Notes under the pieces: model-generated
The model's database searches: none
What the model was told of the DNA's origin: nothing
Seen by the model: the letters and a program-made list of their open reading frames with translations, nothing else
Program-made: the position numbers and the translations under genes
DNA from: Lunatibacter salilacus
GTDB taxonomy: Bacteria; Bacteroidota; Bacteroidia; Cytophagales; Cyclobacteriaceae
Reading direction: 5' to 3'
NCBI RefSeq assembly: GCF_009797935.1
Contig: NZ_VOLC01000002.1
Span: 310,001 to 374,000 of the forward strand
Length of the DNA stretch: 64,000 nt
Shown here: positions 8,765 to 19,700 of the stretch, in pieces
Position numbering within the stretch: position 1 is the stretch's first letter
Layout of the letters: every line of letters begins with the position of its first letter

Positions 8765-10270
8765 TTACAGATTTCTTTCGATTTCAAGTTGTCTTTCTTC
8801 TGACCAGAAGCTGTCTATGATTTCCAGGGTTCTGTCTACCAGAATCTGACCTCCCTCAGCACCCACCACATTACTTTGACAAACCGCACTGTACCCTCCT
8901 CCAGCAATGGCCTTTTCTGTAGCCAAATAGGTACCTGGCCCTGCCAGCTGTATGACGAAAGTTTGGACCGCCTTGCTTCTGGCCTGGATCCGAATCCCAT
9001 AATCCGTAAATAATTCAAATTGATTGGTACAAATGGCTGCGTCACCCAATCTTAACACATGGATTTCCGATTCATACATCTTTTCCGGATGTTTTTGTTG
9101 GTCATGGTACCGCTTCAGTACGTCTCCGAACCAAGTCATTTTCGCATATAATTGAGAAGCCTTGGAAGGATCAGCAGCGATCTGGGTGGCGCAGTCTTCG
9201 GTTACCTTTTTTGATTCCAGATATTCTTCATGGGTAATGACGCGCATGGGAAGTTTTAAATTTTCGGTCTCATGGAAAAAAGCCACATTGGTATGTTGGT
9301 CATTTTTTACGATTTCATAAGTATTTTCAGCCGCCCTTATTATCCGCTCAGCAATGTCGTCCAACCGGGATTTGTTGGAAAGTTCCTGCATCCGTGCTTC
9401 ACCAGCTTTTCGGTACATACTATGGGGGGACTGGTCTCCGGCAGCACCTATCCAGCCTAGAACATGGAGATCGGCGCCAAACCGTTTTTGCAAAGCCATT
9501 CGTACGGGATGCCAATAATCAGCATTGACAGTGGATTTATGTTCAAACTCCTGGGCAGGGCACGCCACATCAATGCTCATCGCGATTAATTTGCCTTTCG
9601 AATCCCAAAAAAACAGGGAGTTGACGTCATGGTCCTCGTACCCTTCCAGGCTCTGAAAATCAAGCCTATTGGTGTTTCCGTACATGACGCTAGTTCCGTC
9701 GGCATAGACGGCTCTACGGTTATACCCCACCGCCGCGCGGTCAAGGCCCCAGGTAACGCTTCCCCTACTTCTGCTGTTCCATGCCTTTACAATGGCATCC
9801 GCCACGTTCTCCGTAAAAAGGTCCCTGTAATCCTTCACTTTGGAAACCCCATTTGCAGGTATAGGATATAAGAAGGAAGATTCATCCGGGTCGTCTTCAA
9901 GAACAGGAGCGGTATGGGTATGGGTGGCACTCAGAATAATTTTATTGACATTAAAGCCGGGCAACCGCCTGCCAACCTCCTGCCTTAATTCCCTTCTTAA
10001 CTGGGCGGAAATATAAACCAGGTCGCAGGATACAAAAACGGCAGTATCAAGTCCCTTATCCCCATTTCTGGATTCAATGGCTACAATGGCGGCATATAAG
10101 GGTGTATCTGCCCTTTCTGCAATTCTCATATGAAACTGGCCCATAAGTGCCACCGGCAATTCGGGACTGATATCGGCGGTGGCAGCTCCCAAATACAAAT
10201 CGGAAGCCTGAACGCCTGATTTTCCTAAGAAAGCCAGGGCAAATACTATAATAATTCGGATGTTTATCAT
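8765..10270 (-). CDS. Neutral ceramidase-like secreted protein, paralog B
   Basis: The frame extends to 10315, but the Met at 10270 (MINIRIIIVFALAFLG) starts a clean signal peptide and avoids overlap with the preceding gene, giving 501 residues. The landmarks match paralog A: ADISPELPV, SATHTHTAP, YNRRAVY, VACPAQEFE, ADYWHP, GAAGDQSPH, NQFELF and TYLAT, ending GAEGGQILVDRT. The expected metal Glu and Tyr are present, but the His of the ACHP-type motif is missing. It lies 25 bp downstream of paralog C and about 46 bp upstream of the PVC-type dehydrogenase. A secreted or periplasmic amidase acting on an N-acylated compound is the best inference; ceramide itself is unproven. Confidence 0.85.
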   Translation of the reverse strand: MINIRIIIVFALAFLGKSGVQASDLYLGAATADISPELPVALMGQFHMRIAERADTPLYAAIVAIESRNGDKGLDTAVFVSCDLVYISAQLRRELRQEVGRRLPGFNVNKIILSATHTHTAPVLEDDPDESSFLYPIPANGVSKVKDYRDLFTENVADAIVKAWNSRSRGSVTWGLDRAAVGYNRRAVYADGTSVMYGNTNRLDFQSLEGYEDHDVNSLFFWDSKGKLIAMSIDVACPAQEFEHKSTVNADYWHPVRMALQKRFGADLHVLGWIGAAGDQSPHSMYRKAGEARMQELSNKSRLDDIAERIIRAAENTYEIVKNDQHTNVAFFHETENLKLPMRVITHEEYLESKKVTEDCATQIAADPSKASQLYAKMTWFGDVLKRYHDQQKHPEKMYESEIHVLRLGDAAICTNQFELFTDYGIRIQARSKAVQTFVIQLAGPGTYLATEKAIAGGGYSAVCQSNVVGAEGGQILVDRTLEIIDSFWSEERQLEIERNL

Positions 10271-10295
10271 TTTTGTTTGGATTAAATAACCTGTA

Positions 10296-11771
10296 TTATT
10301 CAGGCCAAAGGCCATTGATTACTTCTACGGTTCTGTCCACCAATTTCTGACCGCCTTCTGGCCCGATCAGTGTGCTGTGAATTACTGCACTGTAGGCTCC
10401 GCCTTGTACTGCTTTGACCGTGGGCAGGTAGGATCCCCATCCTGGACTGCCTGTCAATTGAACAACGAATGTCTGTAGTGCTTTACTTCTGGCAATCATT
10501 CTTATGCCAAAATCGGAGAAGAGTTCAAACTCATTGGTACAAATTGCAATATCTCCTAGACGGATGACATGTAATTCCATTCCATAAACGGGGTTTGGGT
10601 TATCCTTTTGTTTTTTATATCTCTCTACTGTTGATTCCTGCCATTTCATCCGGCGGTACAGTCTTTCAGAGGCCTTGGGATCATTAGCAATCTGTTTTTT
10701 GGCATCCGAAACAAAGGCATCCGCATCAAGGAAATCTCTTTCCGTGACCCATCTTTCCGGTAAAGGGACCTTTTCGATATGGTGCTTAAAAATAGGTGTC
10801 ACCTGTTTTTCCGTCTTCACTGTTTCATAGGCTTCTTCTACGGCAATGATTATCCTTCTCGCCAATTCCTCTATTCTGCTTAGGTTTCTCAGTTCCCTCA
10901 TCCGGTCATCCGCTGCCTTTCTATAGCGCAGATGGGGTGTGAGGTCGCCAGCTGCTGCAACCCATCCCAGTATACAAACCTCTTTACCGAATTTTTCCTG
11001 GATGCCCATCCTAACTGGATGCCAGAAATCGGCATTCACCGCATGCCTCCCTTCCACTTCCTGGGAAGGACTGGCCACTCCAATGACCATTGAGATCAAT
11101 TTTCCCTCCTTGTTCCAAAAAAACAAAGTGTTGATATCGTGGTCCTCTGATCCCTCCAAGTTTACAAATTCCCTCAAATTGGTTTTGCTGCTCATTCCTG
11201 AAGTACCATCGGAATATGCAATACGGCGGTTATATCCCGCGACTGCATAACTCAGACCCCAGGCCACGCTTCCTTCCGTACGGCTATTCCACGCACTTAC
11301 AATCCCTTCTGTTACCTTTTCAACAAAAAACAACCTGTAATCTTTCACTTGGGTTACCCCTTCCTTTGGTATCCAGTATTCCCCTTCCTCTGCCAAGACA
11401 GGAGCGGTATGGGTGTGGGTGGCATTTAGAAATATTTTGTTTACATCCAACCCGGGAATTCTTTGTTTTACGGATTTCCTGAGATCTGCAATCAAATCAA
11501 TGGGAATATACAACACATCGCAGGAAACCATCACAGCCAGCTCTTCCATCCGGTTGTTTTCCCGGGATTCCAGCACCAAAATATTTGCAGTAAGTGGCGT
11601 TTCCGCTTCCGTTGCAATCCTAAGATGAAATTGCCCTGTCACAGCAACTGGTAATTCGGGAGTGATGTCTACTGATTGGGCACCAATGTAAATTTGGGAA
11701 GCCTCCAATTGGTGCAGATGCAACGACACCCCTACAATAAAAGCAATGAAGTATTTGAATGTAGAGACCAT
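10296..11771 (-). CDS. Neutral ceramidase-like secreted protein, paralog C
   Basis: A 491-residue protein with a signal peptide (hydrophobic residues about 7-20, cleavage near LEASQ). Family landmarks: VDITPELPV, NATHTHTAP, YNRRIAY, VASPSQEVE, ADFWHP, AAAGDLTPH, NEFELF and SYLPT, ending GPEGGQKLVDRT. The Cys seen before Pro in paralogs A and B is Ser here, and the usual metal His is absent as in the others. The segment before TYLPT-like Tyr has a two-residue expansion (SPGWGSYLPT). It sits in a tight head-to-tail run, 48 bp after paralog D and 25 bp before paralog B. The spacing supports a single transcript controlled from the sigma/FecR/SusC end. Confidence 0.85.
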   Translation of the reverse strand: MVSTFKYFIAFIVGVSLHLHQLEASQIYIGAQSVDITPELPVAVTGQFHLRIATEAETPLTANILVLESRENNRMEELAVMVSCDVLYIPIDLIADLRKSVKQRIPGLDVNKIFLNATHTHTAPVLAEEGEYWIPKEGVTQVKDYRLFFVEKVTEGIVSAWNSRTEGSVAWGLSYAVAGYNRRIAYSDGTSGMSSKTNLREFVNLEGSEDHDINTLFFWNKEGKLISMVIGVASPSQEVEGRHAVNADFWHPVRMGIQEKFGKEVCILGWVAAAGDLTPHLRYRKAADDRMRELRNLSRIEELARRIIIAVEEAYETVKTEKQVTPIFKHHIEKVPLPERWVTERDFLDADAFVSDAKKQIANDPKASERLYRRMKWQESTVERYKKQKDNPNPVYGMELHVIRLGDIAICTNEFELFSDFGIRMIARSKALQTFVVQLTGSPGWGSYLPTVKAVQGGAYSAVIHSTLIGPEGGQKLVDRTVEVINGLWPE

Positions 11772-11819
11772 TTTTTTATCAATCTGAAAATGAAATGCAG
11801 TTATTTTAATTATGAATTT

Positions 11820-13370
11820 TTATTTTGGCCAAAGGGCACTGATCATTGAAATCGTATGATCAACCAGGATCTGCCCCCCTTCAGGTCCAACCCGGTTGCT
11901 TTCTACAATGGCGGAGTAATGCCCTCCAGCCAAAGCTTCTTTGGTTGCTAAATAGGTGCCTGGACCAACCAATTGGATTATAAAGGTCTGTAAAGCCCTG
12001 CTTCTGGCTTTGATTTGTATCCCAAAATCAGTAAACATTTCAAATGGATTGGTGCAAATCACCACATCCCCTATCCGCAAAGCATGAATTTCCACGGGGT
12101 ACATAGGCTGTTGAATCTTTTGCTGGTTCTCGAACCTTTTTACTACCTCGTCATAAAAGGCAATACGCCTACTGAATTCTATTGCTCTATAATTGTCATT
12201 AAGATCTTCATCCCTCAGTTTTTTAGAATTATGATATTCCTCTTCTGTCACCAAGCGCATTGGCAGGTCTATTTCCTCCACAGCATGATCAAATACAACT
12301 TCCCGATATTGGTCCTTGCTCACAGTATCATAAGTTTGCATAACTGCGTTTACAATCCTATCCCCCACCTCATCCAAATAGCTGTCGGATCTAAAATTAA
12401 CCGATTCGGAACCACTTTCAAATTCTGGACTGCTATTGTTTTGGCGCAATTCCACCATTCTGAGTTCGGCAAATTGGTCGTACATTGGTCTGGGTGTTTG
12501 GTCCCCCGCAGCACCTATCCACCCCAGGACTACCAGGTCGGAACCAAATTTTTTCTGTAGCCCCTGTCTAACGGGATCCCAATAGTCTGCATGAATGGTC
12601 GACCTAGATTCTACAATTTGAGCCGGACTGGAGACATTGATACAGGTGGCTATCAATTTACCAGCCTGGTCCCAAAAAAACAATGAAAAGATACTTTGAT
12701 CCTCATATCCTTCCATTTTTCTAAAATCATCCTGGTTGGTTTTCCCATACATTTTGGCGCTGCCGTCTTTATAGACTGCTCTTCTGATATAGGCCACCTT
12801 GGCATGTCCCATCCCCCAGGAAATACTTCCAAAATCCCTTTTTTTCCATGCTACCGCCACCGCACGGGTTACCTGCCTGGACACCAAATTCTGATAGTCC
12901 ACAGCTTGGGTTACTGTGTCGGGAATTGCATACCATCCATCCCTTATCACGCCCCCAGTATGGGTATGGGTGGCATTGATGATTATTTTGCGGGTATCCA
13001 GTTCCGGAATTGAAAATGCCACAGATTCTCTGATCTTATCTCTCAATTCATAGGGAATGGTTACCAGATCGCAAGAAATAAGCACACTTACATCAAGCTT
13101 TCCGAAATCATCTTTTAATTCCAATACCACCACATTGGCTAATAAAGCAGTTTCCGCTATTGTTGCCACCCTCAGCCTCATTTGACCATCAACCGCTGCA
13201 GGCAATGGTGGGGTAATATCAATGGAAGCCGTTCCAATCCTTAGACCTTGGCTTGTAGTGGCGGACAACTGGTTCTGATAGGCGCCAAACAGCACTAACA
13301 AGAGGAATTGCCAGGGTATTAGGTTTTCTATTAACCAGGATTTTATTTTCCGTATTTCAGTTCCAATCAT
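11820..13370 (-). CDS. Neutral ceramidase-like secreted protein, paralog D
   Basis: A 516-residue protein with a longer N-region before the signal hydrophobic stretch (WQFLLLVLFGAY). Landmarks: IDITPPLPA, NATHTHTGG, YIRRAVY, VSSPAQIVE, ADYWDP, GAAGDQTPR, NPFEMF and TYLAT, ending GPEGGQILVDHT. It is the most diverged of the closely related set. It has Asp where paralogs A, B and C have His in the WHP motif, Arg instead of His after GDQTP, and an insert of about 15 residues rich in Ser/Glu after the AELRMVELRQ helix. These changes may mean altered or lost activity. It is 9 bp downstream of paralog E, so translation is probably coupled. Confidence 0.84.
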   Translation of the reverse strand: MIGTEIRKIKSWLIENLIPWQFLLLVLFGAYQNQLSATTSQGLRIGTASIDITPPLPAAVDGQMRLRVATIAETALLANVVVLELKDDFGKLDVSVLISCDLVTIPYELRDKIRESVAFSIPELDTRKIIINATHTHTGGVIRDGWYAIPDTVTQAVDYQNLVSRQVTRAVAVAWKKRDFGSISWGMGHAKVAYIRRAVYKDGSAKMYGKTNQDDFRKMEGYEDQSIFSLFFWDQAGKLIATCINVSSPAQIVESRSTIHADYWDPVRQGLQKKFGSDLVVLGWIGAAGDQTPRPMYDQFAELRMVELRQNNSSPEFESGSESVNFRSDSYLDEVGDRIVNAVMQTYDTVSKDQYREVVFDHAVEEIDLPMRLVTEEEYHNSKKLRDEDLNDNYRAIEFSRRIAFYDEVVKRFENQQKIQQPMYPVEIHALRIGDVVICTNPFEMFTDFGIQIKARSRALQTFIIQLVGPGTYLATKEALAGGHYSAIVESNRVGPEGGQILVDHTISMISALWPK

Positions 13371-13379
13371 ATCACGATA

Positions 13380-14975
13380 TTACCAAAGGGATTCGATAAG
13401 ACTTAAAGTTTGATCTACCAATTCCCTGCCGCCTTCAGGACCAATCAAGGTACTTGCAGGGACAGCCCCATAAGCACCCCCAGCAATTGACCTTTTGGTG
13501 GGCAGATAGGAACCTGATCCTGTAAGCTGCACGATAAAGGTCTGTGTTGCAGGGCTCCTTGCTTTCATCTGCATACCATAATCCAGATAAAGCTCAAAAG
13601 GATTGGTGGCAAAAACCGCTTCACCTATCCTTAAAACATGGACCTCAATTGGTAATTTGGGCTCCGTCTTTTCTAATTCATACCTTTCTTTTACCACCAA
13701 TCCTCTTCTTAATCTACTGTGGCTGATAGTAATATCCCTGTACCATCTGGCTTCTTTTATTTTCTCCGGATTCTTTTCCAAATCATCAAGCATATCCTGA
13801 TAGCGTTTTTGCCATTCTTCCGCTTCTTTTTTTGCCTCTGTGACATCTTCAATGCTTAACAACCTTCTTGAAAGCTGCAACTCTGCCACCCGGTGCGCAA
13901 ATTCAGGATTCCAGTTAATATTGTCTTTCATGACCGGATAAATGGAGGTTACCGCATCGGAAATCCTTAAGGCAATCTGTTTCCTTTGCCCCAAACTTCC
14001 GCGTCCAGTTCCATCCTCCTCAAAACCCAATAGGCGTTGCATTCTTTCCTCAGCCTTCCCGCCTATCATGACATGAGGGGATAGGTCTCCTGCTGCGCTA
14101 GCCTGACCCAATATATGGATATCCATTCCATACCGCTTTTTCAATTCTTCTTTGGTGTCGTGCCAGAAATCTCCGGACAATTGGTAGGAATGTTCACTTA
14201 CCTGCGACGGGGCAGCAACGTTAATGATCAGCCCAGTCAATTTCCGGTTTTCATCCCAGAAATACATCAGATTTAGGCTATGATCCTCATGTCCCTCTAT
14301 ATGGCTAAAGTCCGGGTTATTGGTATTGCCATACATGACGGATTTGCCGGTATGTAGGGCCTGTAATCGGTTCATGCTTACCACAGCATGGGCCAGACCA
14401 AAACTTACGCCCCCTTTCTTTCTACTATTCCAAGCTTCCTTTGTAGCCTTTGCAATGCGGTCAGCAGCAAAATCGATGTATTCAGCAGGTGGCATAGCAT
14501 CACCTCCTGAAGCAATTTTTTCCAAACTTACTCCATATACTTCTTCAATTTTATCCACCGATGAAACCAAAGGCGCAGCATGGGTATGGGTAGCATTAAT
14601 GATGATTTGACCCGGTGACAGGGAGGGCTCCAACCGGATTACCTGCTCCCTGATCCTGTCCCTAATATTAGCACCACCCCTGGTTCCATCACTGATTCCT
14701 ACAAGGTCACAACTGATCCAGACAACCTTTTTGGTTTGGTTGCCGACTCCGGATTCCATAGCCAAAACGGTGGCGGACACAGGATCCAAAACCCCTTCTG
14801 ATAACCGGGCATGAAATTGCCCGGCTATTAAAACAGGTCTATCGGGGGTAATATCCGCTAAAGCCCAACCGACTTTTAAGGTTTCATCAAAAGAAGGATC
14901 GTTACTGGCCAAAACTGGAAATAGAAGGAAGGCCAGAAGAAAAATGGATGATGTCAATTTAAAATAAAACGCCAT
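13380..14975 (-). CDS. Neutral ceramidase-like secreted protein, paralog E
   Basis: A 531-residue protein with a clear signal peptide (SSIFLLAFLLFPVLA). Landmarks: ADITPDRPV, NATHTHAAP, MNRLQAL in place of the NRRAVY of the others, VAAPSQVSE, GDFWHD, SAAGDLSPH, NPFELY and SYLPT, ending GPEGGRELVDQT. It is the first ceramidase-like gene after SusD (92 bp gap) and the longest of the paralogs. The middle helical region (EAKKEAEEWQKRYQDML) is longer and more charged than in the others. Because it is the most divergent and promoter-proximal, it may act on a different substrate or bond from A-D. Family call is firm; function is inferred. Confidence 0.85.
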   Translation of the reverse strand: MAFYFKLTSSIFLLAFLLFPVLASNDPSFDETLKVGWALADITPDRPVLIAGQFHARLSEGVLDPVSATVLAMESGVGNQTKKVVWISCDLVGISDGTRGGANIRDRIREQVIRLEPSLSPGQIIINATHTHAAPLVSSVDKIEEVYGVSLEKIASGGDAMPPAEYIDFAADRIAKATKEAWNSRKKGGVSFGLAHAVVSMNRLQALHTGKSVMYGNTNNPDFSHIEGHEDHSLNLMYFWDENRKLTGLIINVAAPSQVSEHSYQLSGDFWHDTKEELKKRYGMDIHILGQASAAGDLSPHVMIGGKAEERMQRLLGFEEDGTGRGSLGQRKQIALRISDAVTSIYPVMKDNINWNPEFAHRVAELQLSRRLLSIEDVTEAKKEAEEWQKRYQDMLDDLEKNPEKIKEARWYRDITISHSRLRRGLVVKERYELEKTEPKLPIEVHVLRIGEAVFATNPFELYLDYGMQMKARSPATQTFIVQLTGSGSYLPTKRSIAGGAYGAVPASTLIGPEGGRELVDQTLSLIESLW

Positions 14976-15067
14976 TTGTACAAATTTAAATCAGAAGAAA
15001 TTATAAATAACCATTATAAACTTGTCATTCCAATGATCATAAATAAAACTATTTGTGAGGTGATTAA

Positions 15068-16696
15068 CTATTGCCAGCCTGGATTCTGCTCCAATTGAGG
15101 ATTCAGGGATATTTCCTGTACAGGCAAGGGGAAAAGATATAACTTATCATTCCATTGCCGGGTATTTCCTGGATAGATCTCCCTATAATTGCCGGATTCC
15201 GGATCATATGCCCCGCTGTAGGTTAAGGGGTTTTCCAATAATCTTCCTGCTTTCCACCTCACTATATCCTCCCAACGGGTACCTTCTCCCGCAGTCTCTA
15301 TCCTGCGTTCCCTTCGAATTTCATTGATTAGTGGAGATACAGGCATTTCCCAATCCGGCCAGTTGGGATCCTCAAAACCTACATTTATAGTTAAATGTGG
15401 CATTCCGACCCTGTCTCGTAACAGGTTGATGGAATTATTCAAAACCTCTTGAGTGGCCTCACCAAGTTCTGCTTTTGCCTCCGCATAGGTAACCAATAAT
15501 TTACCATACCTATAGGTGAAAACATCAATTGTACATTGAAGTTGTAGCCGGTCAACTTCGTAAGGGGAATACCCCTTGGTAATATAATAACTTGTGGTTA
15601 CATAATTATTATCAAACTCTGGCATGGTACGGTAATCTACACTCCCATCAACATAAATCCTATAAGGACGATCTGGAACATAGATGGATTGCTTCATCCT
15701 CGGATCTCTGTTTTGAAATTCCTTATCAAATTCTCCCTTATCCCCTTGATAAAGGGGGCTTAAAGCAATTGGCAAACCGTCTACGCTGAGGTAGGAATTG
15801 ACAAAATCTTTGGTATATCCAGTTCGTTGCTCACCAAGTTGCCGAACATTGTTGTGCATTCGGATGCCTTGTACCATCCTTTGAAAAAAGATGACTTCTG
15901 GATTTCCATTCAAATTGTACTGAACAAAGAGGTCAAAATAATCCTGATCAGGATTACCTGTCGAATATAATGCAAATTTACCGGAATTGATAACTTGCTC
16001 CGCAGCTTCCACAGATTCTCTGAGGATAGTTTCATGGTCCCCAAGACCATGATATTTCCGGAAGGTGCCTTCAAACAGGCATGCTTCGGCTTTGAAGGTG
16101 AGGGCTGCATATTTGGTCAACCTGTCTGTCCCGGATTCCTCCGGAAGGTGTTCGATAGCAAAATCGAGATCAGCCAATAAATTATCAAATACGACTTTTC
16201 TGGAATCTCTAGGTTTGTACAATTCTTCAGAATCAGTTTGAAGGTCGGCATCATACCATGGTACATCTCCATATCTGACAACCATTTTATGATAATAAAA
16301 CGCTTTAAAAAAACGAATTTCACCTTCGTACCTTAAAATGGAAGCATTTTTTTCCATATCTGCTATCCTGACCAAGGCATAATTGGTTCTACGAATAGGC
16401 AGCCAATCATTTTTTCCCCAACCTCCTCCTGTGGCTGGGATAACGTATTCATTCCAAGAGAAAGGATGTCTGTTGCCAGGTGCATTGTTGTCCGAAATAT
16501 CATCATATCTCCAATTGTAATGGGGATCCCTCAGGTCCACATAAAATTGGTTGGCATACAATTCCAGATCGGTGGCAGATGTCCAAAACTGGACATCACT
16601 GATTTGGTCCAAAGGATACCTCTCTAGAAAATCATCATTACAGGCAAATACTGTAATCAATGACAATAATAATACGAATATCTTTAAATTTTTCAC
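15068..16696 (-). CDS. SusD/RagB family nutrient-binding outer-membrane lipoprotein
   Basis: A 542-residue SusD-like protein. The lipoprotein signal ends at VFAC (residues 16-19), followed by NDDFLERYPLDQIS, the standard SusD N-terminus. A helical TPR-like core follows and the C-terminal region contains NEIRRERRIETAGEG and a VQEISLNPQLEQNPGW ending typical of the RagB/SusD family. SusD proteins sit on the cell surface as the lid of a SusC channel and bind oligosaccharide or other ligands. It lies 12 bp downstream of the STN-containing SusC and 92 bp upstream of ceramidase-like paralog E, so it links uptake directly to those enzymes. The ligand is unknown. Confidence 0.95.
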   Translation of the reverse strand: MKNLKIFVLLLSLITVFACNDDFLERYPLDQISDVQFWTSATDLELYANQFYVDLRDPHYNWRYDDISDNNAPGNRHPFSWNEYVIPATGGGWGKNDWLPIRRTNYALVRIADMEKNASILRYEGEIRFFKAFYYHKMVVRYGDVPWYDADLQTDSEELYKPRDSRKVVFDNLLADLDFAIEHLPEESGTDRLTKYAALTFKAEACLFEGTFRKYHGLGDHETILRESVEAAEQVINSGKFALYSTGNPDQDYFDLFVQYNLNGNPEVIFFQRMVQGIRMHNNVRQLGEQRTGYTKDFVNSYLSVDGLPIALSPLYQGDKGEFDKEFQNRDPRMKQSIYVPDRPYRIYVDGSVDYRTMPEFDNNYVTTSYYITKGYSPYEVDRLQLQCTIDVFTYRYGKLLVTYAEAKAELGEATQEVLNNSINLLRDRVGMPHLTINVGFEDPNWPDWEMPVSPLINEIRRERRIETAGEGTRWEDIVRWKAGRLLENPLTYSGAYDPESGNYREIYPGNTRQWNDKLYLFPLPVQEISLNPQLEQNPGWQ

Positions 16697-16708
16697 GGTC
16701 TTCAGAAT

Positions 16709-19700
16709 TTAGAAATTGATATTTGCTCCTAAGGAAAATGATCGGTAAATGGGGTAAAACTGTGCCCCATTCATTTCAGGGTCCGATACATTTTTGTACT
16801 TATAAATCCCTGTTACTTCCCATACATTATTACCTGATAAATAGACCCTTACCATATTCATTTTGATACGCTGGGAAATGACCTCGGGAATGGTATAGCC
16901 AATGGTCAATTGTTTCAGCCTCAGGTAAGCAGCGTTCTGTAAAAACCTGGTTTGAACTGCAGTTACATCGCTTCCACCGGTAATCATCGGCCTAGGAAAA
17001 TAAGCATCTGTGTTTTCAGGGGACCACCAATCTGTAAGAACCTTATTTCGTGCATTCCATTCATTGTTATAGCCAGCAAGCCAAAAATTATTGCTTAACC
17101 AGAGATCTCGCTTTGCCACACCCTGAAAAAAGATATCAAGATCGAAATTTTTCCACTGAAAATCGGATTTGAAACCATAACTATAACGTGGGGTATTGTT
17201 TCCGATAATGCTGCGGTCACCGGGATTATCCAAAGTACCATTTCCAGGGGTGATCCTTCCATCGCCATCTAGATCTGCAAAAAGCAAATCTCCGGCTTTT
17301 CTTTCAAATGCGACTAAGTTTCTATGGTCCAGAGCCTTGGCTTCATCATCGGTCTGTGCAATACCAGTAGTGGTATATCCCCAAATTTCACCAATCTGTT
17401 GTCCTACATAATAATCGGAAATAAGTCCGACAGGATTACTGAATCTGGTGATCTCAGCGGTATAATCAGAAAGGATAAGTGTAACCCCCCACCTTAAATC
17501 ATTGCTTTGCTGTCTCCAGCCCACTGTTAAGTCCCACCCCGTAGTCTTTAGGTCCGCTGCATTTTCACGTGGTTCATTTTCCGCTAAGACTGCAGGTAGA
17601 GTCTGAGATCGGGTCAACATGTTTTTTGTATCTCTTCTATATATATCAAAAGAGGTATTCAGCCGATTTTCAAACATGGTAAAATCCAATCCTAGATTGC
17701 GCTGGGTCACGGTCTCCCAAGTCAGTGTGGGGCTGACCAATCCTGGAGCTAAAACGGTTAATGGCCTGTCATCATTTAAAAGATAATTCACCGTGTTGGA
17801 AGCAAAGGTAGCAATATATGGGTAGTTCCCTGGTACATTCTGATTTCCCAAATTCCCATAGGATGCCCTGATTTTAAGCATGTCAAATGTTCTTTCCAAA
17901 TTCCCGAAAAAGGCCTCATTGTCAATTCTCCAACCCAAGGAAAGAGAGGGGAAAAAAGCGAACCGATCGTCTTTGGGAAATTTGGAAGAACCGTCATACC
18001 TACCGTTAAATTCCAAAAGATACCTGTCTTCATAACTGTAGTTAAACCGTGTAAATACTCCTCGAATGGCATATTCAGAGGCACCATCCCCTACAAAGCG
18101 TTCTCCATAAGCCAAGTTCATAAAAGGAATGGATTCGACTGTCAGATTTTCTCTTTTGGAATTAAAAAACCTAGAATCAAGGTTCTCCTGGTTGAATCCT
18201 GCCATAATCTTGATGTCATGCTTCCCAAAGCTATTGGCATAATCTGCATATGCATTGATGACATAATATCTGTCATTAAAATTCCGTTTGGTAACTTGAC
18301 TTGGATTGGTATATGGAAAATAACCACTGATGCCCCCATCTACAAAATACATGGGTAATCTACGCCAATATTCTTCCTCTTGAGTGTTTTTGATGTTGGA
18401 AGTATATTCAAAATTAAAAGTCATATTATTAATCGGAGTAAGTTGTATACTCCCAGTTAACCAGGTATCATAAATATCCCTTTTTCTGTGTCCTGCTTCC
18501 CTGTAAAATTGAACCATATTGGGAACAGAACCAGCTGATGCATAATTCCCATCAGGAAAATAAACAGGCCAATTGGCCCATTGGTGCCATTGGAAAGGGC
18601 TGTTTCCCTCTGGATGATGGTTGGCGGAATTATTGGGCGGGAAGATATGGTTACTGTTGTTCATGGAAATTTTGGTACCAATCTTCGCCCAATCCGTGAT
18701 TTTATAATTCAAATTGGTCATAAAATTGTATCGCTTATATTTTTCATCAAACTGCCGATTGATGCCTTCCTGATACAGGTAATTCAATGAGGTATAATAA
18801 TCAAACCTCTCGTCTCCTCCGGATATGGAAGCAGTATATTGGCTCATGGGATAACTGTCTCTCAATAATTCCCTTGGCCAATCCGTATTGCCACTCATCA
18901 ACCATTGATTAGGGTTTTGGGGATCCGGAAAAGCACTAGGTTGCGAAGGGTCATTATAATGATTCCTAATTCTTTCTTGGTAAATGTCTGTAAACTGGTA
19001 ATAGGGGACACCGTTTCTTGCAATATTCGCCGTATTCATATAATTCATTCTCTCCAAAGCATCCTCGGTTTCAAACCTAACTACTGGAGTGTTGATTGCG
19101 GAATTAAAAGATAAAGAAATAGTTGGTTTCGGACTGGTGCTACCTGATTTGGTGGTAATCAAAATTACCCCGTAAGCGGCACGAGCACCATAAATAGCTG
19201 CCGAGGCCGCATCTTTAAGCACTGAAATGCTTTCCACGTCATTGGGGTTGATTAGATTCACATCCATGGGGACATTATTGACCAAAATCAATGGCGATCC
19301 ACCATTAATGGAAGTAAATCCTCTGACATTAAAAGAAGCCCCTCCTCCCGGGGTTCCTGTATTTTGGGTAATGTTCAAATTGGAAATCTGTCCCTGCAAT
19401 CCCTGACCTATATTGGTGATGGGACGGCTTTCAAGAACTTCCTTTCCTACGCTCGATACGGCCCCGGTAAGGTTCTCCTTCCTTTGGGTTCCAAAACCTG
19501 TTACTACAACTTCCTGTAAAGAACTCATATCCTCCGTAAGAACTACATCGATAACATTCTGTTGCCCGATTTCAATGCGTTTGGATTCAAACCCGATAAA
19601 GGAGAACACAAGTATAGATCCTTCAGGAACGGTTAGGGAATATGTGCCATCCAAGTCCGTTGCTGTACCCGTAGTAGTGCCAGGCACAGCAATTGTAACT

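Noticed and set aside
12015-12560. 181-codon plus-strand open frame
   Set aside because: It is antisense to ceramidase-like paralog D and has composition typical of a shadow frame.
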